A stretch of 64,000 nt of DNA from an uncultured Prevotella sp. (GTDB lineage Bacteria > Bacteroidota > Bacteroidia > Bacteroidales > Bacteroidaceae), in assembly GCA_900771975.1 (NCBI GenBank), contig CAAGPV010000056.1:37212-101211 (forward strand). Direction: 5' to 3'. The notes under the pieces are model-generated. The model made no database searches. It was not told the DNA's origin and saw nothing but the letters and a program-made list of their open reading frames with translations. Made by a program: the position numbers and the translations under genes. Shown here in pieces: positions 34,068 to 42,576 of this stretch (position 1 is its first letter; every line of letters starts with the position of its first letter).

Positions 34068-35309
34068 TTATTTTAGTTGAAATCTCAATCCTAAGTTTAA
34101 ATGAAGGTTGAGAGGCTTGTCCCGATAGATGGTGGATAGCTTTTCGCCGTTTCTGAAGTGGTAGCCTAAGCCGGGCTCGGTATAGATGCTGATGCCTTCT
34201 GTCAGCTTTAGCTCTGCTCCCATGGCGGCATTGACCGAGAATTGAGGTCTGCTCATCTTGATGGTTTCTTCCGTTTCGGGGTTGGTGACACCGTCGACAA
34301 CGGTGTGTGTGGTGGCTTTTCCTTTCACCATTCGCTCTATTTCGCCTCCAGCCGACGCATAGATGTTCCATCGTTGTGTGCTCCAAACAGAGTAGTTGGC
34401 ATTGACGGGGATGCCAATGTACGTGAGTTGTTGGTCGGTATAGCTCTTGAAGTTGTCTGAAGTCTCGGTAATGTCTGTTGAATGGTGGCTATAGGAAAAT
34501 CCTCCTTCTATACTCCAGCGTTTGGAAAGGGTGTAACGGAGCGAGAATCCTATACGAATGGGCTGATGGTGGTGAACGTCACGGTCCATTCCTGAGGCTT
34601 CTTCCCATGTTGGAATGGAGTTTAGACGAGTATCACTGGCACTCTCGCAGTCATAATAGGTGCCGCTAACGGCGAGTGTAGCAGAGGGGGAGTTGCTGTT
34701 GGAAGCACCGAGCAACCCTGAAACATACACCTTTGCCGTAAGATCTGTAGATGGTGCAGGACGGTAGGAATGGCTTTTTGTAAACGTTGAAGTGGTGGTC
34801 TGGTGCTCCAAGGTAGAAGCAGGTAGTGGCTTGTGGCCTTCTTTCGGGGTTTCGCAATTGGTGTTTGGTGGGTCTGAAGTGAGTGCTGCCGTGAGTATGG
34901 GAGTGGCAGTGCAGTCACTATCTTTGATATTTGAAAATGCTTGTGCCAAATGGCGAAAGACTTGTTTGATGCTTTCCGTTGTCGATGATGCCGGTTGTGG
35001 AGTACTGTTCTCTGCAGAAGGATAGCTATATTCATGCTGAACGGTATTGGGGGCGGTTGCTGACGGTTGTGCCAAAAGCGGAGTTTGAGTTGTTTGCTGC
35101 TGGTGAACCGAAAGTGAAAAATGACCTACAAGCAACAAGGCAATTGCCGCTGCGGTGGTCACAACGGTCCATAGAGCTACCAGAGGCAACTTCTTGGCAG
35201 TTCGTTTTTGGCGAACGGCTTCCTCGATGATATCCCATGAAAGTTCTGGCGCTGGTTGTTGGAAGTCAGCCAACTTTTGTTGTATGTCCTGTTTCCATTG
35301 TTCTTTCAT
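34068..35309 (-). CDS. Anti-sigma-like membrane protein fused to a beta-barrel
   Basis: This 413-residue protein begins with a short cytoplasmic helix-rich part (ELSWDIIEEAVRQKR). One membrane helix follows (about 40-62, LPLVALWTVVTTAAAIALLLVG), then a Ser/Thr/Pro-rich linker (about 65-200). The C-terminal half (about 215-413) has barrel-type strands (RIGFSLRYTLSKRWSIEGGFSY, LGLRFQLK). Its start overlaps the ECF sigma gene by four bases, as anti-sigma genes do. The layout would let one chain link cytoplasm to outer membrane. Function is inferred. Confidence 0.72.
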   Translation of the reverse strand: MKEQWKQDIQQKLADFQQPAPELSWDIIEEAVRQKRTAKKLPLVALWTVVTTAAAIALLLVGHFSLSVHQQQTTQTPLLAQPSATAPNTVQHEYSYPSAENSTPQPASSTTESIKQVFRHLAQAFSNIKDSDCTATPILTAALTSDPPNTNCETPKEGHKPLPASTLEHQTTTSTFTKSHSYRPAPSTDLTAKVYVSGLLGASNSNSPSATLAVSGTYYDCESASDTRLNSIPTWEEASGMDRDVHHHQPIRIGFSLRYTLSKRWSIEGGFSYSHHSTDITETSDNFKSYTDQQLTYIGIPVNANYSVWSTQRWNIYASAGGEIERMVKGKATTHTVVDGVTNPETEETIKMSRPQFSVNAAMGAELKLTEGISIYTEPGLGYHFRNGEKLSTIYRDKPLNLHLNLGLRFQLK

Positions 35310-35878
35310 CGTTCTTCCTGTTTGTGGGTTCTGTATTCGGTAATCATTTTGGCCAAAAGGGCCTTTGCGCGGTGAAGCTGCGAAGCCGAACTTGCCTGTT
35401 TGATGCCCAATAGGCGGGCTATTTCCTGATGGCTTTTTTCTTCCAGTACATATAAGTTGAATACTGTTCGATAGCCTGTGGGTAGCTGACAGATAAACTG
35501 TTGTATCACTTCGGGAGGCAGGTCGTCAACGGATGGGTCTTCTTTTTCTGGAATATCCGGTAAGTCCCAGGTCAGTTCGGTCCACTCTTGCCGCTTCTTT
35601 TCGCGCAAAAAACTGATTGACTGGTTAATAACAAGGCGTGTTGCCCAAGCCTGTAACGATCCCTTTCCTCTGTATTCAAAGTTTGAAATGTTGGTAAACA
35701 ACTTTATCATTGTGTCTTGCAAGACGTCTTTAACGTCTTCTTTGTTGCCAACATAGCGAGTACAGGTGGCGGCAAGACGACCTCCGTACTGTGCATAAAA
35801 GTCCTGCATAGCAGCAGAGTCGCCACTACGAAGTCTTTCAGCAAGCTTGTGCTCTTGGTCGGCTATCGGAAAGTCCAC
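35306..35878 (-). CDS. ECF-type RNA polymerase sigma factor
   Basis: This 190-residue sigma-70 family protein shows region 2 (LAATCTRYVGNKEDVKDVLQ, KLFTNISNF, GKGSLQAWATRLVINQSISF). Region 4 follows with a helix-turn-helix (LPTGYRTVFNLYVLEEKSHQ, IARLLGIKQASSASQLHRAK). It directs RNA polymerase to stress or envelope promoters. It is the first gene of a two-gene unit with the membrane regulator downstream. Its targets are not evident; no conserved promoter different from the housekeeping one was found upstream. Confidence 0.93.
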   Translation of the reverse strand: MDFPIADQEHKLAERLRSGDSAAMQDFYAQYGGRLAATCTRYVGNKEDVKDVLQDTMIKLFTNISNFEYRGKGSLQAWATRLVINQSISFLREKKRQEWTELTWDLPDIPEKEDPSVDDLPPEVIQQFICQLPTGYRTVFNLYVLEEKSHQEIARLLGIKQASSASQLHRAKALLAKMITEYRTHKQEER

Positions 35879-36057
35879 GCTGTGTTTCTTGTTTGTTGTT
35901 CTACAAAATAAATCACATTATTCTTAAAACTTGCGCAGAATGATTTAAAAACCCATTTGTTTTAACTTTTATTAGCAGTGAAACAATGCAATGTTTTGCA
36001 GGTCTGTGCTTTTATTAGGACGTAGACAGACAAGAAAAAAGGTAATTTAAAACATAT

Positions 36058-36663
36058 ATGACAATGAAAATTTTAAAGTATTTAGGTGTTGTTTTTTGTT
36101 GTGTAGCGGCATTGTCGCTGACAGCTTGTAATGATGATGACGAGCAAAAGTCGCTAACCAAAGAAGATGTTGCCAACTGTTTTCTGACTGTCAAAGGCAA
36201 CTATTCGGGCAAGTTGATGTATTACACGGGTGAAAAGAAAAACGACAAGTTTGTAAAGGATTCTGTTCTGAGCACGTGGAGCATTCAGTCAGACTCTGTC
36301 TTGACAATAGACAAGTTCCCATCGAAGGCTCTTGCAGCTTTCGTTAGCGATAGCACAGTGAAGAAAGCGTTGGAAGCTGCACCTGCGCAAGACCTGAAAT
36401 GCCGTATAGGATTTGTGCAAACATCTCCGGTAGCGTTTATTGCCAACCCGATAACTCCTACGTTCAACTTGAATTATGGAGGGGCAGATCATAAGGTACA
36501 AGTAGTTTTCTATATTAACAATACGGCTTCTTATGGTGTTTATTCCGCTACAGGAAAAGCAATGACCATACAGTTGATAGAAGGTCCGTTGTTTATTGAC
36601 GGGAAACAAACGTCCTATCAGACGCAAAGTGTGCCTTTGCTCATGACAGGCAACAAGATATAA
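36058..36663 (+). CDS. DUF4840 lipoprotein
   Basis: This 201-residue protein has a signal peptide and lipobox (ALSLTACNDDD), with an acidic DDDE stretch after the cysteine that in Bacteroidota favours surface export. The body (VKGNYSGKLMYY, STWSIQSDSVLTI) fits the DUF4840 family as I recall it. The function is unknown. It is monocistronic, divergent from the ECF sigma gene and ended by a strong two-way terminator. Confidence 0.8.
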   Translation: MTMKILKYLGVVFCCVAALSLTACNDDDEQKSLTKEDVANCFLTVKGNYSGKLMYYTGEKKNDKFVKDSVLSTWSIQSDSVLTIDKFPSKALAAFVSDSTVKKALEAAPAQDLKCRIGFVQTSPVAFIANPITPTFNLNYGGADHKVQVVFYINNTASYGVYSATGKAMTIQLIEGPLFIDGKQTSYQTQSVPLLMTGNKI

Positions 36664-36692
36664 AGTGTTTTTCTAAAGTAAATTGTGTTTGG

Positions 36693-36728
36693 GGCGTCAG
36701 TGCATGTGGTATGTACTGACGCCTTTTT
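36693..36728. terminator. Bidirectional terminator
   Basis: GGCGTCAGT (36693-36701) pairs with ACTGACGCC (36715-36723), followed by five T. It lies between DUF4840 and the convergent radC, touching the radC stop. Confidence 0.85.
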
Positions 36729-37434
36729 ATAGTCGTCCTTGTTCTTGATAGCTATAATAGTTGCCATCGGTAACGATAATATGGTCGGCAAAGTAGATGC
36801 GCATCAGTTCGCAAGCTTTCTTCATTCGCTGGGTGAGATTGTCGTCATCGTGGCTGGGTTGTGGATTGTTGCTGGGATGGTTGTGGGCCAATACCAGGAC
36901 TGTGGCGTTGTTGAGAAGGGCTGCTTTTATGGCAACACGTATGTCCACAGCTGTTTCTGTAAGCCCGCCACGACTCAGACAGAGTGACTTTATCAGATGG
37001 AATCGTTGGTTCATCAGGAGAATCCAGGCCTGTTCGGTTTCCAAGTCCTGCATCTTGGCATGTAGATAACGATAGATGCTATTGGCAGAACTGAGGTTCG
37101 GACGTTTCTCGGGTTGACAGGTGGAACGGCGTTTGCCCAGCTCGCAAGCTGCAAGAGTGGTGATAGCTTTGGCTTCGCCTATTCCGTTGTATTCCATCAG
37201 CTCGTTGACGGAAAGTTTTCCGAGGGTGTTAAGGTTGTTGTTGTAATCGCTAAGGATGCGTTGCATCAACGAAACAGCAGTCTCGTGCGGTGTTCCAGAA
37301 CCTATCAAGATGGCAAGCAACTCGGCATCCGACAGACAGTCAGCTCCCTGTTCGAGCATTTTCTCTCGTGGTCGGTCGGCTTTTGCCCATTGATTGATGT
37401 TGAGCTTGTTGACTGCTTCGTCTTTTTTGCTCAT
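36727..37434 (-). CDS. radC: RadC family JAB-domain protein
   Basis: This 235-residue protein has an N-terminal helix-hairpin-helix region (LLAILIGSGTPHETAV, MEYNGIGEAKAITTLAACELG). A C-terminal JAB/MPN metalloprotease-like domain follows with HNHPSNNPQPSHDD, the zinc motif HxHPS(x)nPSxxD. The family is named DNA repair protein RadC, although direct repair activity is doubtful. Its start overlaps the glycosyltransferase stop by four bases. Confidence 0.93.
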   Translation of the reverse strand: MSKKDEAVNKLNINQWAKADRPREKMLEQGADCLSDAELLAILIGSGTPHETAVSLMQRILSDYNNNLNTLGKLSVNELMEYNGIGEAKAITTLAACELGKRRSTCQPEKRPNLSSANSIYRYLHAKMQDLETEQAWILLMNQRFHLIKSLCLSRGGLTETAVDIRVAIKAALLNNATVLVLAHNHPSNNPQPSHDDDNLTQRMKKACELMRIYFADHIIVTDGNYYSYQEQGRL

Positions 37435-38447
37435 TTATAGAAAGTGTTATTGTAGGCTGAAAACTCGTCTTTCCCTTTTATGCAACGCTTCCACCAGGCA
37501 TTAAGAAAGCCAAATCCGTATCCCATGAGCTGGGTGAAAGCAGCACGTATAGACAAAATGCCAATGACAAGGTTGTGGTTTTGAATAGTGGAATCGGCAC
37601 AAATGACAAGGGCATAGAAGACAATGGGTAGCCATGGAGCCCATGTCAGCCAGCTAATGCCTGCTATTGCACCAATGATGGAGAGTAAGACAAGCGTCAA
37701 AACTCCTACGGTAAAGACCATGGGAAGCAGATGTACCAGCTTCAAAGATTCGGGATACTTCTTGTACAGGTTGATGCGGGCAATGCCACTATTGTAGACT
37801 TGTCGCCAGAATTTGCGGAAGTCGGTGCGCCGTTTGTGCCAAACCCAAGCTTCAGGAAAAAGTCTACAGTGTAGACCTGCTTTAAAAATGCGGATGGAAA
37901 AGTCGATATCCTCGCCAAAGCGCATTTTCGAGAAACCGCCAAGACGCAAATATTCGTCTCTGCGTATGCCCATATTGAACGAGCGTGGATAGAACTTGTC
38001 GAGCTTTTTCTTTCCACCACGTATGCCGCCGGTGGTGAAAAACGATGTCATAGAGTAGGAAATGGCCTTTTGAATGTCGCTGAACGAATCGTGGGCACGG
38101 TCGGGACCACCGAAAGCCTCGGCAGGTTGCTGCTCCAACTCTTTGCTAATGGCTTTCAGGTAGCCATCGGGGAGCACCACATCGCTATCTAAAACAAGCA
38201 GATATTCGCCTTGTGCCCGTTCGGCACCATAGTTGCGGCTTTGCCCCGGTCCCGAGTTGGGCTTGACATAATACTTCAGGTCGAGCTTGTCGGCATATTT
38301 TTTGCACACCGATTGGCAAGGGTTGGATGACCCGTCTTCGATGATGAGCACTTCAAAGTCGGTTTCCTGTTGTGTAAGAAGGCTTGCGAGCAACTCGTCT
38401 ACCTCTTCGGGACGATTGTAAACAGGGACGATTATACTGTATTTCAT
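37431..38447 (-). CDS. Family 2 glycosyltransferase with C-terminal membrane helices
   Basis: This 338-residue GT-A enzyme shows SIIVPVYNRPEEVDELLASL, IIEDGSSNP, the metal-binding DSD (LLVLDSDVVLP, about residues 88-98) and FGEDIDFSIRIF (ED motif). Two to three membrane helices occupy residues about 238-300. It transfers a sugar from a nucleotide donor on the cytoplasmic face, probably for surface glycans or glycolipids. The acceptor is unknown. Confidence 0.9.
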   Translation of the reverse strand: MKYSIIVPVYNRPEEVDELLASLLTQQETDFEVLIIEDGSSNPCQSVCKKYADKLDLKYYVKPNSGPGQSRNYGAERAQGEYLLVLDSDVVLPDGYLKAISKELEQQPAEAFGGPDRAHDSFSDIQKAISYSMTSFFTTGGIRGGKKKLDKFYPRSFNMGIRRDEYLRLGGFSKMRFGEDIDFSIRIFKAGLHCRLFPEAWVWHKRRTDFRKFWRQVYNSGIARINLYKKYPESLKLVHLLPMVFTVGVLTLVLLSIIGAIAGISWLTWAPWLPIVFYALVICADSTIQNHNLVIGILSIRAAFTQLMGYGFGFLNAWWKRCIKGKDEFSAYNNTFYK

Positions 38448-38492
38448 GTTTTAGGCAAAGGTGGTAATGACGTTGTTGAGAGAAGAAAAAAC

Positions 38493-38568
38493 AATAAGAG
38501 GTTATAGAAAGAAAGCTATCGTCATGATGATGAACGATAGAATGGCTTCTTGTCTATAACCCCTTATT
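38493..38568 (-). terminator. Long nested hairpin after efp
   Basis: Outer arms 38493-38508 and 38553-38568 pair over 16 bases with one mismatch. Inner arms (CTATCGT with ACGATAG) sit at 38516-38522 and 38534-38540. It follows the efp stop by eight bases on the minus strand. Confidence 0.7.
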
Positions 38569-38576
38569 CTATAAGA

Positions 38577-39143
38577 TTATTCGCTTACGCGGCCCAAATA
38601 GCTTCCGTCGCGTGTGTCCACCTGAATAGTTTCGCCTTCGTTGACGAACAATGGAACGCGAACTTCAACGCCCGACTCGAGTGTTGCAGGCTTTGTTGCG
38701 TTGGTTGCGGTATTGCCTTTGATGCCAGGCTCGCTGTGAGTGATTTTCAAAGTAGTCTTAACAGGCATCTCGGCGAGAAGGATTGTGCCGTCAGAAGTGT
38801 CGGTAACAACTTCTACCACGTCACCTTCTTTCATGTATTCTACGCCTGTAATTTGCTCTTTGGCGATAGGAATCTGCTCGAAAGTCTCCTGGTTCATGAA
38901 GATGTAACCCGTTGCATCTTCATAAAGATATTGGTAAGGACGGCGCTCTACGCGTACATCTTCGAGCTTGAAGCCAATCTGGAAAGTGCGCTCCAGTACT
39001 CTACCATCAGCTACATTCTTGAGCTTTGTGATCATGACGGTATTTCCTTTGCCCGGCTTACGATGCTGGAAGTCGATGCAAGTCCAAATCTTACCATCCA
39101 TACGGATGCAAGTTCCGATTTTGATTTCCTGTGAATTAATCAT
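38577..39143 (-). CDS. efp: Elongation factor P
   Basis: This 188-residue three-domain protein is full length. The domain I loop reads HRKPGKGNTVMI, with the lysine or arginine that contacts the P-site tRNA; EF-P relieves ribosome stalling at polyproline. The C-terminal EF-P signature (TNATKPATLESGVEVRVP, IQVDTRDGSYLGRV) is present. It is divergent from rpmH and monocistronic. Confidence 0.96.
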   Translation of the reverse strand: MINSQEIKIGTCIRMDGKIWTCIDFQHRKPGKGNTVMITKLKNVADGRVLERTFQIGFKLEDVRVERRPYQYLYEDATGYIFMNQETFEQIPIAKEQITGVEYMKEGDVVEVVTDTSDGTILLAEMPVKTTLKITHSEPGIKGNTATNATKPATLESGVEVRVPLFVNEGETIQVDTRDGSYLGRVSE

Positions 39144-39201
39144 AATTTGCTTATATCTAATTTGTTATTTAATTATGTGCTATCATCTGCTTTTGCGGCT
39201 G

Positions 39202-39209
39202 CAAAGTTA
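39202..39209 (-). promoter_or_regulatory. -7 box for efp
   Basis: The minus strand reads TAACTTTG, about 58 bases upstream of the efp start. Confidence 0.55.
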
Positions 39210-39259
39210 CGGGATTTTTGGAAAAAAACCTAAATTATCCGACTAAAAATAGCATAATT

Positions 39260-39291
39260 CTTGGTTAATTCAAAAAGAATGAGTAATTTTG
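39260..39291 (+). promoter_or_regulatory. Promoter for rpmH
   Basis: CTTG (39260-39263, one mismatch to TTTG), 20 bases, then TAATTTTG (39284-39291), about 45 bases upstream of rpmH. Confidence 0.6.
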
Positions 39292-39335
39292 CAGCCCAAA
39301 GTGTGAGATAATAACAATAAAAACAATATAAAAAG

Positions 39336-39491
39336 ATGAAAAGAACATTTCAGCCCCACAATCGCCGTCGCGTCAACAAGCACGGCTTCCGTGAGAGAAT
39401 GGCAACAAAAGACGGACGCCGTGTATTGGCAGCTCGCCGCGCCAAAGGTCGTAAGAAGCTAACCGTTTCAGACGAACACCACGGGAAATAA
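39336..39491 (+). CDS. rpmH: 50S ribosomal protein L34
   Basis: This 51-residue, strongly basic protein begins MKRTFQPHNRRRVNKHGF and continues with RERMATKDGRRVLAARRAK, the universal L34 pattern. It is a small structural protein of the large ribosomal subunit. The C-terminal TVSDEHHGK is a short extension common in Bacteroidota. In many bacteria rpmH neighbours dnaA and rnpA; here it stands alone next to efp, ended by its own terminator. Confidence 0.96.
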   Translation: MKRTFQPHNRRRVNKHGFRERMATKDGRRVLAARRAKGRKKLTVSDEHHGK

Positions 39492-39517
39492 ATAACGACG
39501 CACACAGATTAGAAGAT

Positions 39518-39563
39518 AAACGGAAAGAAGTAGAGAGTAATCTTTGCTTCTTTCCGTTTTTTT
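39518..39563 (+). terminator. Terminator after rpmH
   Basis: AAACGGAAAGAAG (39518-39530) pairs perfectly with CTTCTTTCCGTTT (39547-39559), with a T-run to 39563. The downstream arm overlaps the -33 box of the PASTA promoter. Confidence 0.88.
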
Positions 39564-39574
39564 ATTTACCTTTG
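39543..39574 (+). promoter_or_regulatory. Promoter for the PASTA-ddl operon
   Basis: TTTG (39543-39546), exactly 20 bases, then TACCTTTG (39567-39574), 28 bases upstream of the start codon. Confidence 0.75.
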
Positions 39575-39602
39575 TCGGCATAATTATAGACAACCGACTT
39601 GG

Positions 39603-40397
39603 ATGGGAAAGATACTTTTTGGAAAGTTCTTTAGCACATACGTGTGGGGGAATATGTTGGCAATTGTCATCTTTATACTGTTGCTTTGCTTTGGAGTAAG
39701 GTTCGGTATGAGTTATTATACCCTGCATGGCGAGTCTATAGTTGTCCCCAATGTCGTCAATAAACAGTTTGATGAGGCCGAACGCATTATGGACAGCCTG
39801 GGTCTAACCATAGAAGTTAGCGATACAGGCTATGTGAAATCCCTTCCCCCTGACTGTATTTTGGAACAAACCCCTGTGGGAGGAAAGCGCGTAAAGTCAA
39901 CTCACGTCATCTATGTCACCATCAATGCGGCTTCCGCGCCATCGCTGGTGCTTCCCGACTTGGTTGACAATAGCTCGTTGCGCGAAGCTCAAGCGCGTCT
40001 GTTATCTATGGGATTTACTTTGGGTGACCCACAATATAGGCCGGGAGAAAAGGACTGGGTTTACGGCATAACCGTTAACGGAAAGCCTGTTAATGCGGGC
40101 GATCGTATACCGAAAGATGCAAAACTCGTCATAATAGCAGGTGACGGAACTCGCGACTATGTGGATAGTGCTCAGATAGACGATGAGGAATTTGACGACG
40201 GAAACACTTCTGAGCCTGAAGATGACGGTAGGTTGCCTGGTGAGCCACCTGCCCCCAAAGGATATAAGTATGAAGACAGATGGGTGGAGGTGCCCGTAGA
40301 CGAAAACGGCAACGAGTTGCCTGCCACGTCTTCACACGAAAACCATGAGGCCACCGAGCCTTCAGCACCGGCCGCTACCAAGCCCGACAACAAGTAG
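39603..40397 (+). CDS. Membrane-anchored PASTA domain protein
   Basis: This 264-residue protein has one N-terminal membrane helix (about 15-36) and two PASTA repeats (about 45-112, VPNVVNKQFDEAERIMDSLG; about 115-182, LPDLVDNSSLREAQARLLSMG). An acidic, proline-rich tail follows. PASTA domains bind peptidoglycan stem peptides or muropeptides. There is no kinase or penicillin-binding domain, so it is probably a sensor or scaffold. It heads an operon with ddl, fitting a cell-wall role. Confidence 0.92.
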   Translation: MGKILFGKFFSTYVWGNMLAIVIFILLLCFGVRFGMSYYTLHGESIVVPNVVNKQFDEAERIMDSLGLTIEVSDTGYVKSLPPDCILEQTPVGGKRVKSTHVIYVTINAASAPSLVLPDLVDNSSLREAQARLLSMGFTLGDPQYRPGEKDWVYGITVNGKPVNAGDRIPKDAKLVIIAGDGTRDYVDSAQIDDEEFDDGNTSEPEDDGRLPGEPPAPKGYKYEDRWVEVPVDENGNELPATSSHENHEATEPSAPAATKPDNK

Positions 40398-40466
40398 ACA
40401 TTAGGCAAACACTATGTGGCAGGGGAAACCTTGCCACATTATATATAAAGGTAAATCCTGAAGACA

Positions 40467-41540
40467 ATGACAGAAGAAACGGTCATAACAACCGATTTGG
40501 ACGAGATAGAAGCCGAAGAGCAACCGCTATACGAGCACTTCCGTGTGGAAGTGGACAAGGGCCAAGTGGCTGTGCGTATAGACAAATACCTCTTTGAACG
40601 GATGCAGCACTCCAGCCGTAACCGCATCCAGAAAGCTGCCGATGCAGGTTTTATCTACGTCAACGACCGCCCCGTGAAAAGCAACTACAAGGTGCGGCCA
40701 GGCGATATCATCACGCTTATGTTGGCACAGCCCAAGCACGACACCACAATAGAGGCTGAAGACATTCCTCTTGACATTGTTTATGAAGACAACGACCTGA
40801 TGGTTGTCAACAAACCTGCTGGCCTTGTGGTGCATCCAGGTGCTGGCAACTTTCATGGTACCCTCATCAATGCTGTGGCATGGCACCTGAAAGGGCTGAG
40901 CACGTTTGATGCAAACGACCCTGCCGTGGGCTTAGTTCATCGTATAGACAAAGACACCAGCGGCTTGCTGGTGATAGCGAAGACGCCAGAAGCTAAGACC
41001 AGCTTGGGTGTTCAGTTTTTCAACAAGACTACGCATCGCAGCTACAACGCCTTGGTATGGGGCAACTTTACCGAAGACGAAGGACGCATCGAAGGCAATA
41101 TCGCCCGTGACCCGAAGGACCGACTGCGCATGACGGTGTTCCCACCCGACTCCGAAATAGGGAAACCTGCCGTCACCCACTATCGCGTGATAGAGCGCTT
41201 CGGCTATGTAACGTTGGTGGAGTGTGTGCTTGAAACGGGCCGCACCCATCAGATACGTGCCCACATGAAACACATCGGGCATCCTCTGTTCGGTGATGAA
41301 CGCTATGGTGGAACCGAAATACTTCGCGGCCAGCGCAGCAGCAGCTACAAAGCGTTCATACAAAACTGCTTCAAATTGTGCCACCGGCAGGCTCTTCATG
41401 CGCGGACGTTAGGCTTTGTTCACCCCACCACCCGCAGACAAATGGATTTTACGAGCGAATTGCCAGCCGACTTAGCGCAGCTGATAGATAAGTGGCGGGG
41501 GTTTATCAGCGGAACAACCCTTAACACATTTTCTGAATAA
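40467..41540 (+). CDS. RluA-family pseudouridine synthase (RluD-like)
   Basis: This 357-residue protein has an N-terminal S4 RNA-binding domain (RIDKYLFERMQHSSRNRIQKA) and the catalytic motif VGLVHRIDKDTSGLLVIAK, whose Asp attacks uridine. The family motif TGRTHQIRAHMKHIGHPLFGD is also present. RluD modifies helix 69 of 23S rRNA, near the subunit interface. It is second in the PASTA-ddl operon. Confidence 0.92.
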   Translation: MTEETVITTDLDEIEAEEQPLYEHFRVEVDKGQVAVRIDKYLFERMQHSSRNRIQKAADAGFIYVNDRPVKSNYKVRPGDIITLMLAQPKHDTTIEAEDIPLDIVYEDNDLMVVNKPAGLVVHPGAGNFHGTLINAVAWHLKGLSTFDANDPAVGLVHRIDKDTSGLLVIAKTPEAKTSLGVQFFNKTTHRSYNALVWGNFTEDEGRIEGNIARDPKDRLRMTVFPPDSEIGKPAVTHYRVIERFGYVTLVECVLETGRTHQIRAHMKHIGHPLFGDERYGGTEILRGQRSSSYKAFIQNCFKLCHRQALHARTLGFVHPTTRRQMDFTSELPADLAQLIDKWRGFISGTTLNTFSE

Positions 41541-41568
41541 GAACAATTTAGACAATACAACTGTAATA

Positions 41569-42564
41569 ATGGAAAATATCAAAAGAACGATTGCCATAGT
41601 TTGTGGTGGCGATTCATCGGAACACGATGTATCCTTGCGCTCGGCACAAGGACTTTACTCCTTCTTCGACAAGGAACGTTATGATATTTATATCGTCGAT
41701 GTAAAAGGTCAAGACTGGCACGTTGACTTCGGTAACGGTGAGGTGGCCCGCATCGACAAAAACGATTTCTCGTTTGTAAAGGATGGGAAAGTGACAGAAT
41801 TCGATTATGCTTACATCACCATCCATGGCCAACCGGGCGAGAACGGCCTCATGCAAGGCTATTTCGACCTAATACATTTGCCTTATAGCACCAGTGGAGT
41901 GCTTGTTGAAGCTATGACTTTCGACAAGTATGTCCTCAACAATTACCTTCGTGGCTATGGCGTTAATGTGGCTGACAGCATCTTGTTGCGTCGTGGCGAG
42001 GCCTATGACGAAAAGCAGATAGAGGCTCGTCTGGGGATGCCATGCTTTGTTAAGCCAGCAGCCGACGGCTCCAGCTTTGGCGTGAGCAAGGTAAAGAACT
42101 CCGACCAGTTGGCTCCTGCCCTTCGCGTAGCGTTCATGGAAAGCAGCGAAGTGATGGTGGAAGGATTCTTGGATGGCGTGGAAATCTCTCAAGGCATCTA
42201 CAAGACGAAAGACAAGAGCGTAGTGTTCCCGGCTACAGAAGTAGTTACAAAGAACGAGTTTTTCGATTATGACGCCAAATACAATGGACAAGTTCAGGAA
42301 ATTACCCCTGCTCGTCTCAGTCCGGAAACCGCCAAGAAGGTGGCAGAAGAAACCAGCCGCATCTATGATTTACTTCATGCCAACGGCATTATCCGCATTG
42401 ATTATATCATCTCAAAGGACGAAGAGGGTAACGATAAAGTCAATATGCTGGAAATTAACACCACTCCCGGTATGACCGCTACCAGTTTCATTCCGCAGCA
42501 AGTGCGTGCTGCCGGACTTGACATTAAGGATGTGCTGACAGACATTGTTGAAAACCAATTCTAA
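41569..42564 (+). CDS. ddl: D-alanine--D-alanine ligase
   Basis: This 331-residue ATP-grasp enzyme has IVCGGDSSEHDVSLRSAQGL at the N-terminus, CFVKPAADGSSFGVSKV (ATP lid), VEGFLDGVEISQGIY and the C-terminal NMLEINTTPGMTATSFIPQ. The latter binds magnesium and D-Ala. It makes the D-Ala-D-Ala used by MurF (25928-27229 in this window). The motif SSFGVSK is standard, so no vancomycin-type D-lactate change is indicated. Confidence 0.96.
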   Translation: MENIKRTIAIVCGGDSSEHDVSLRSAQGLYSFFDKERYDIYIVDVKGQDWHVDFGNGEVARIDKNDFSFVKDGKVTEFDYAYITIHGQPGENGLMQGYFDLIHLPYSTSGVLVEAMTFDKYVLNNYLRGYGVNVADSILLRRGEAYDEKQIEARLGMPCFVKPAADGSSFGVSKVKNSDQLAPALRVAFMESSEVMVEGFLDGVEISQGIYKTKDKSVVFPATEVVTKNEFFDYDAKYNGQVQEITPARLSPETAKKVAEETSRIYDLLHANGIIRIDYIISKDEEGNDKVNMLEINTTPGMTATSFIPQQVRAAGLDIKDVLTDIVENQF

Positions 42565-42576
42565 AAACCGTCGATT

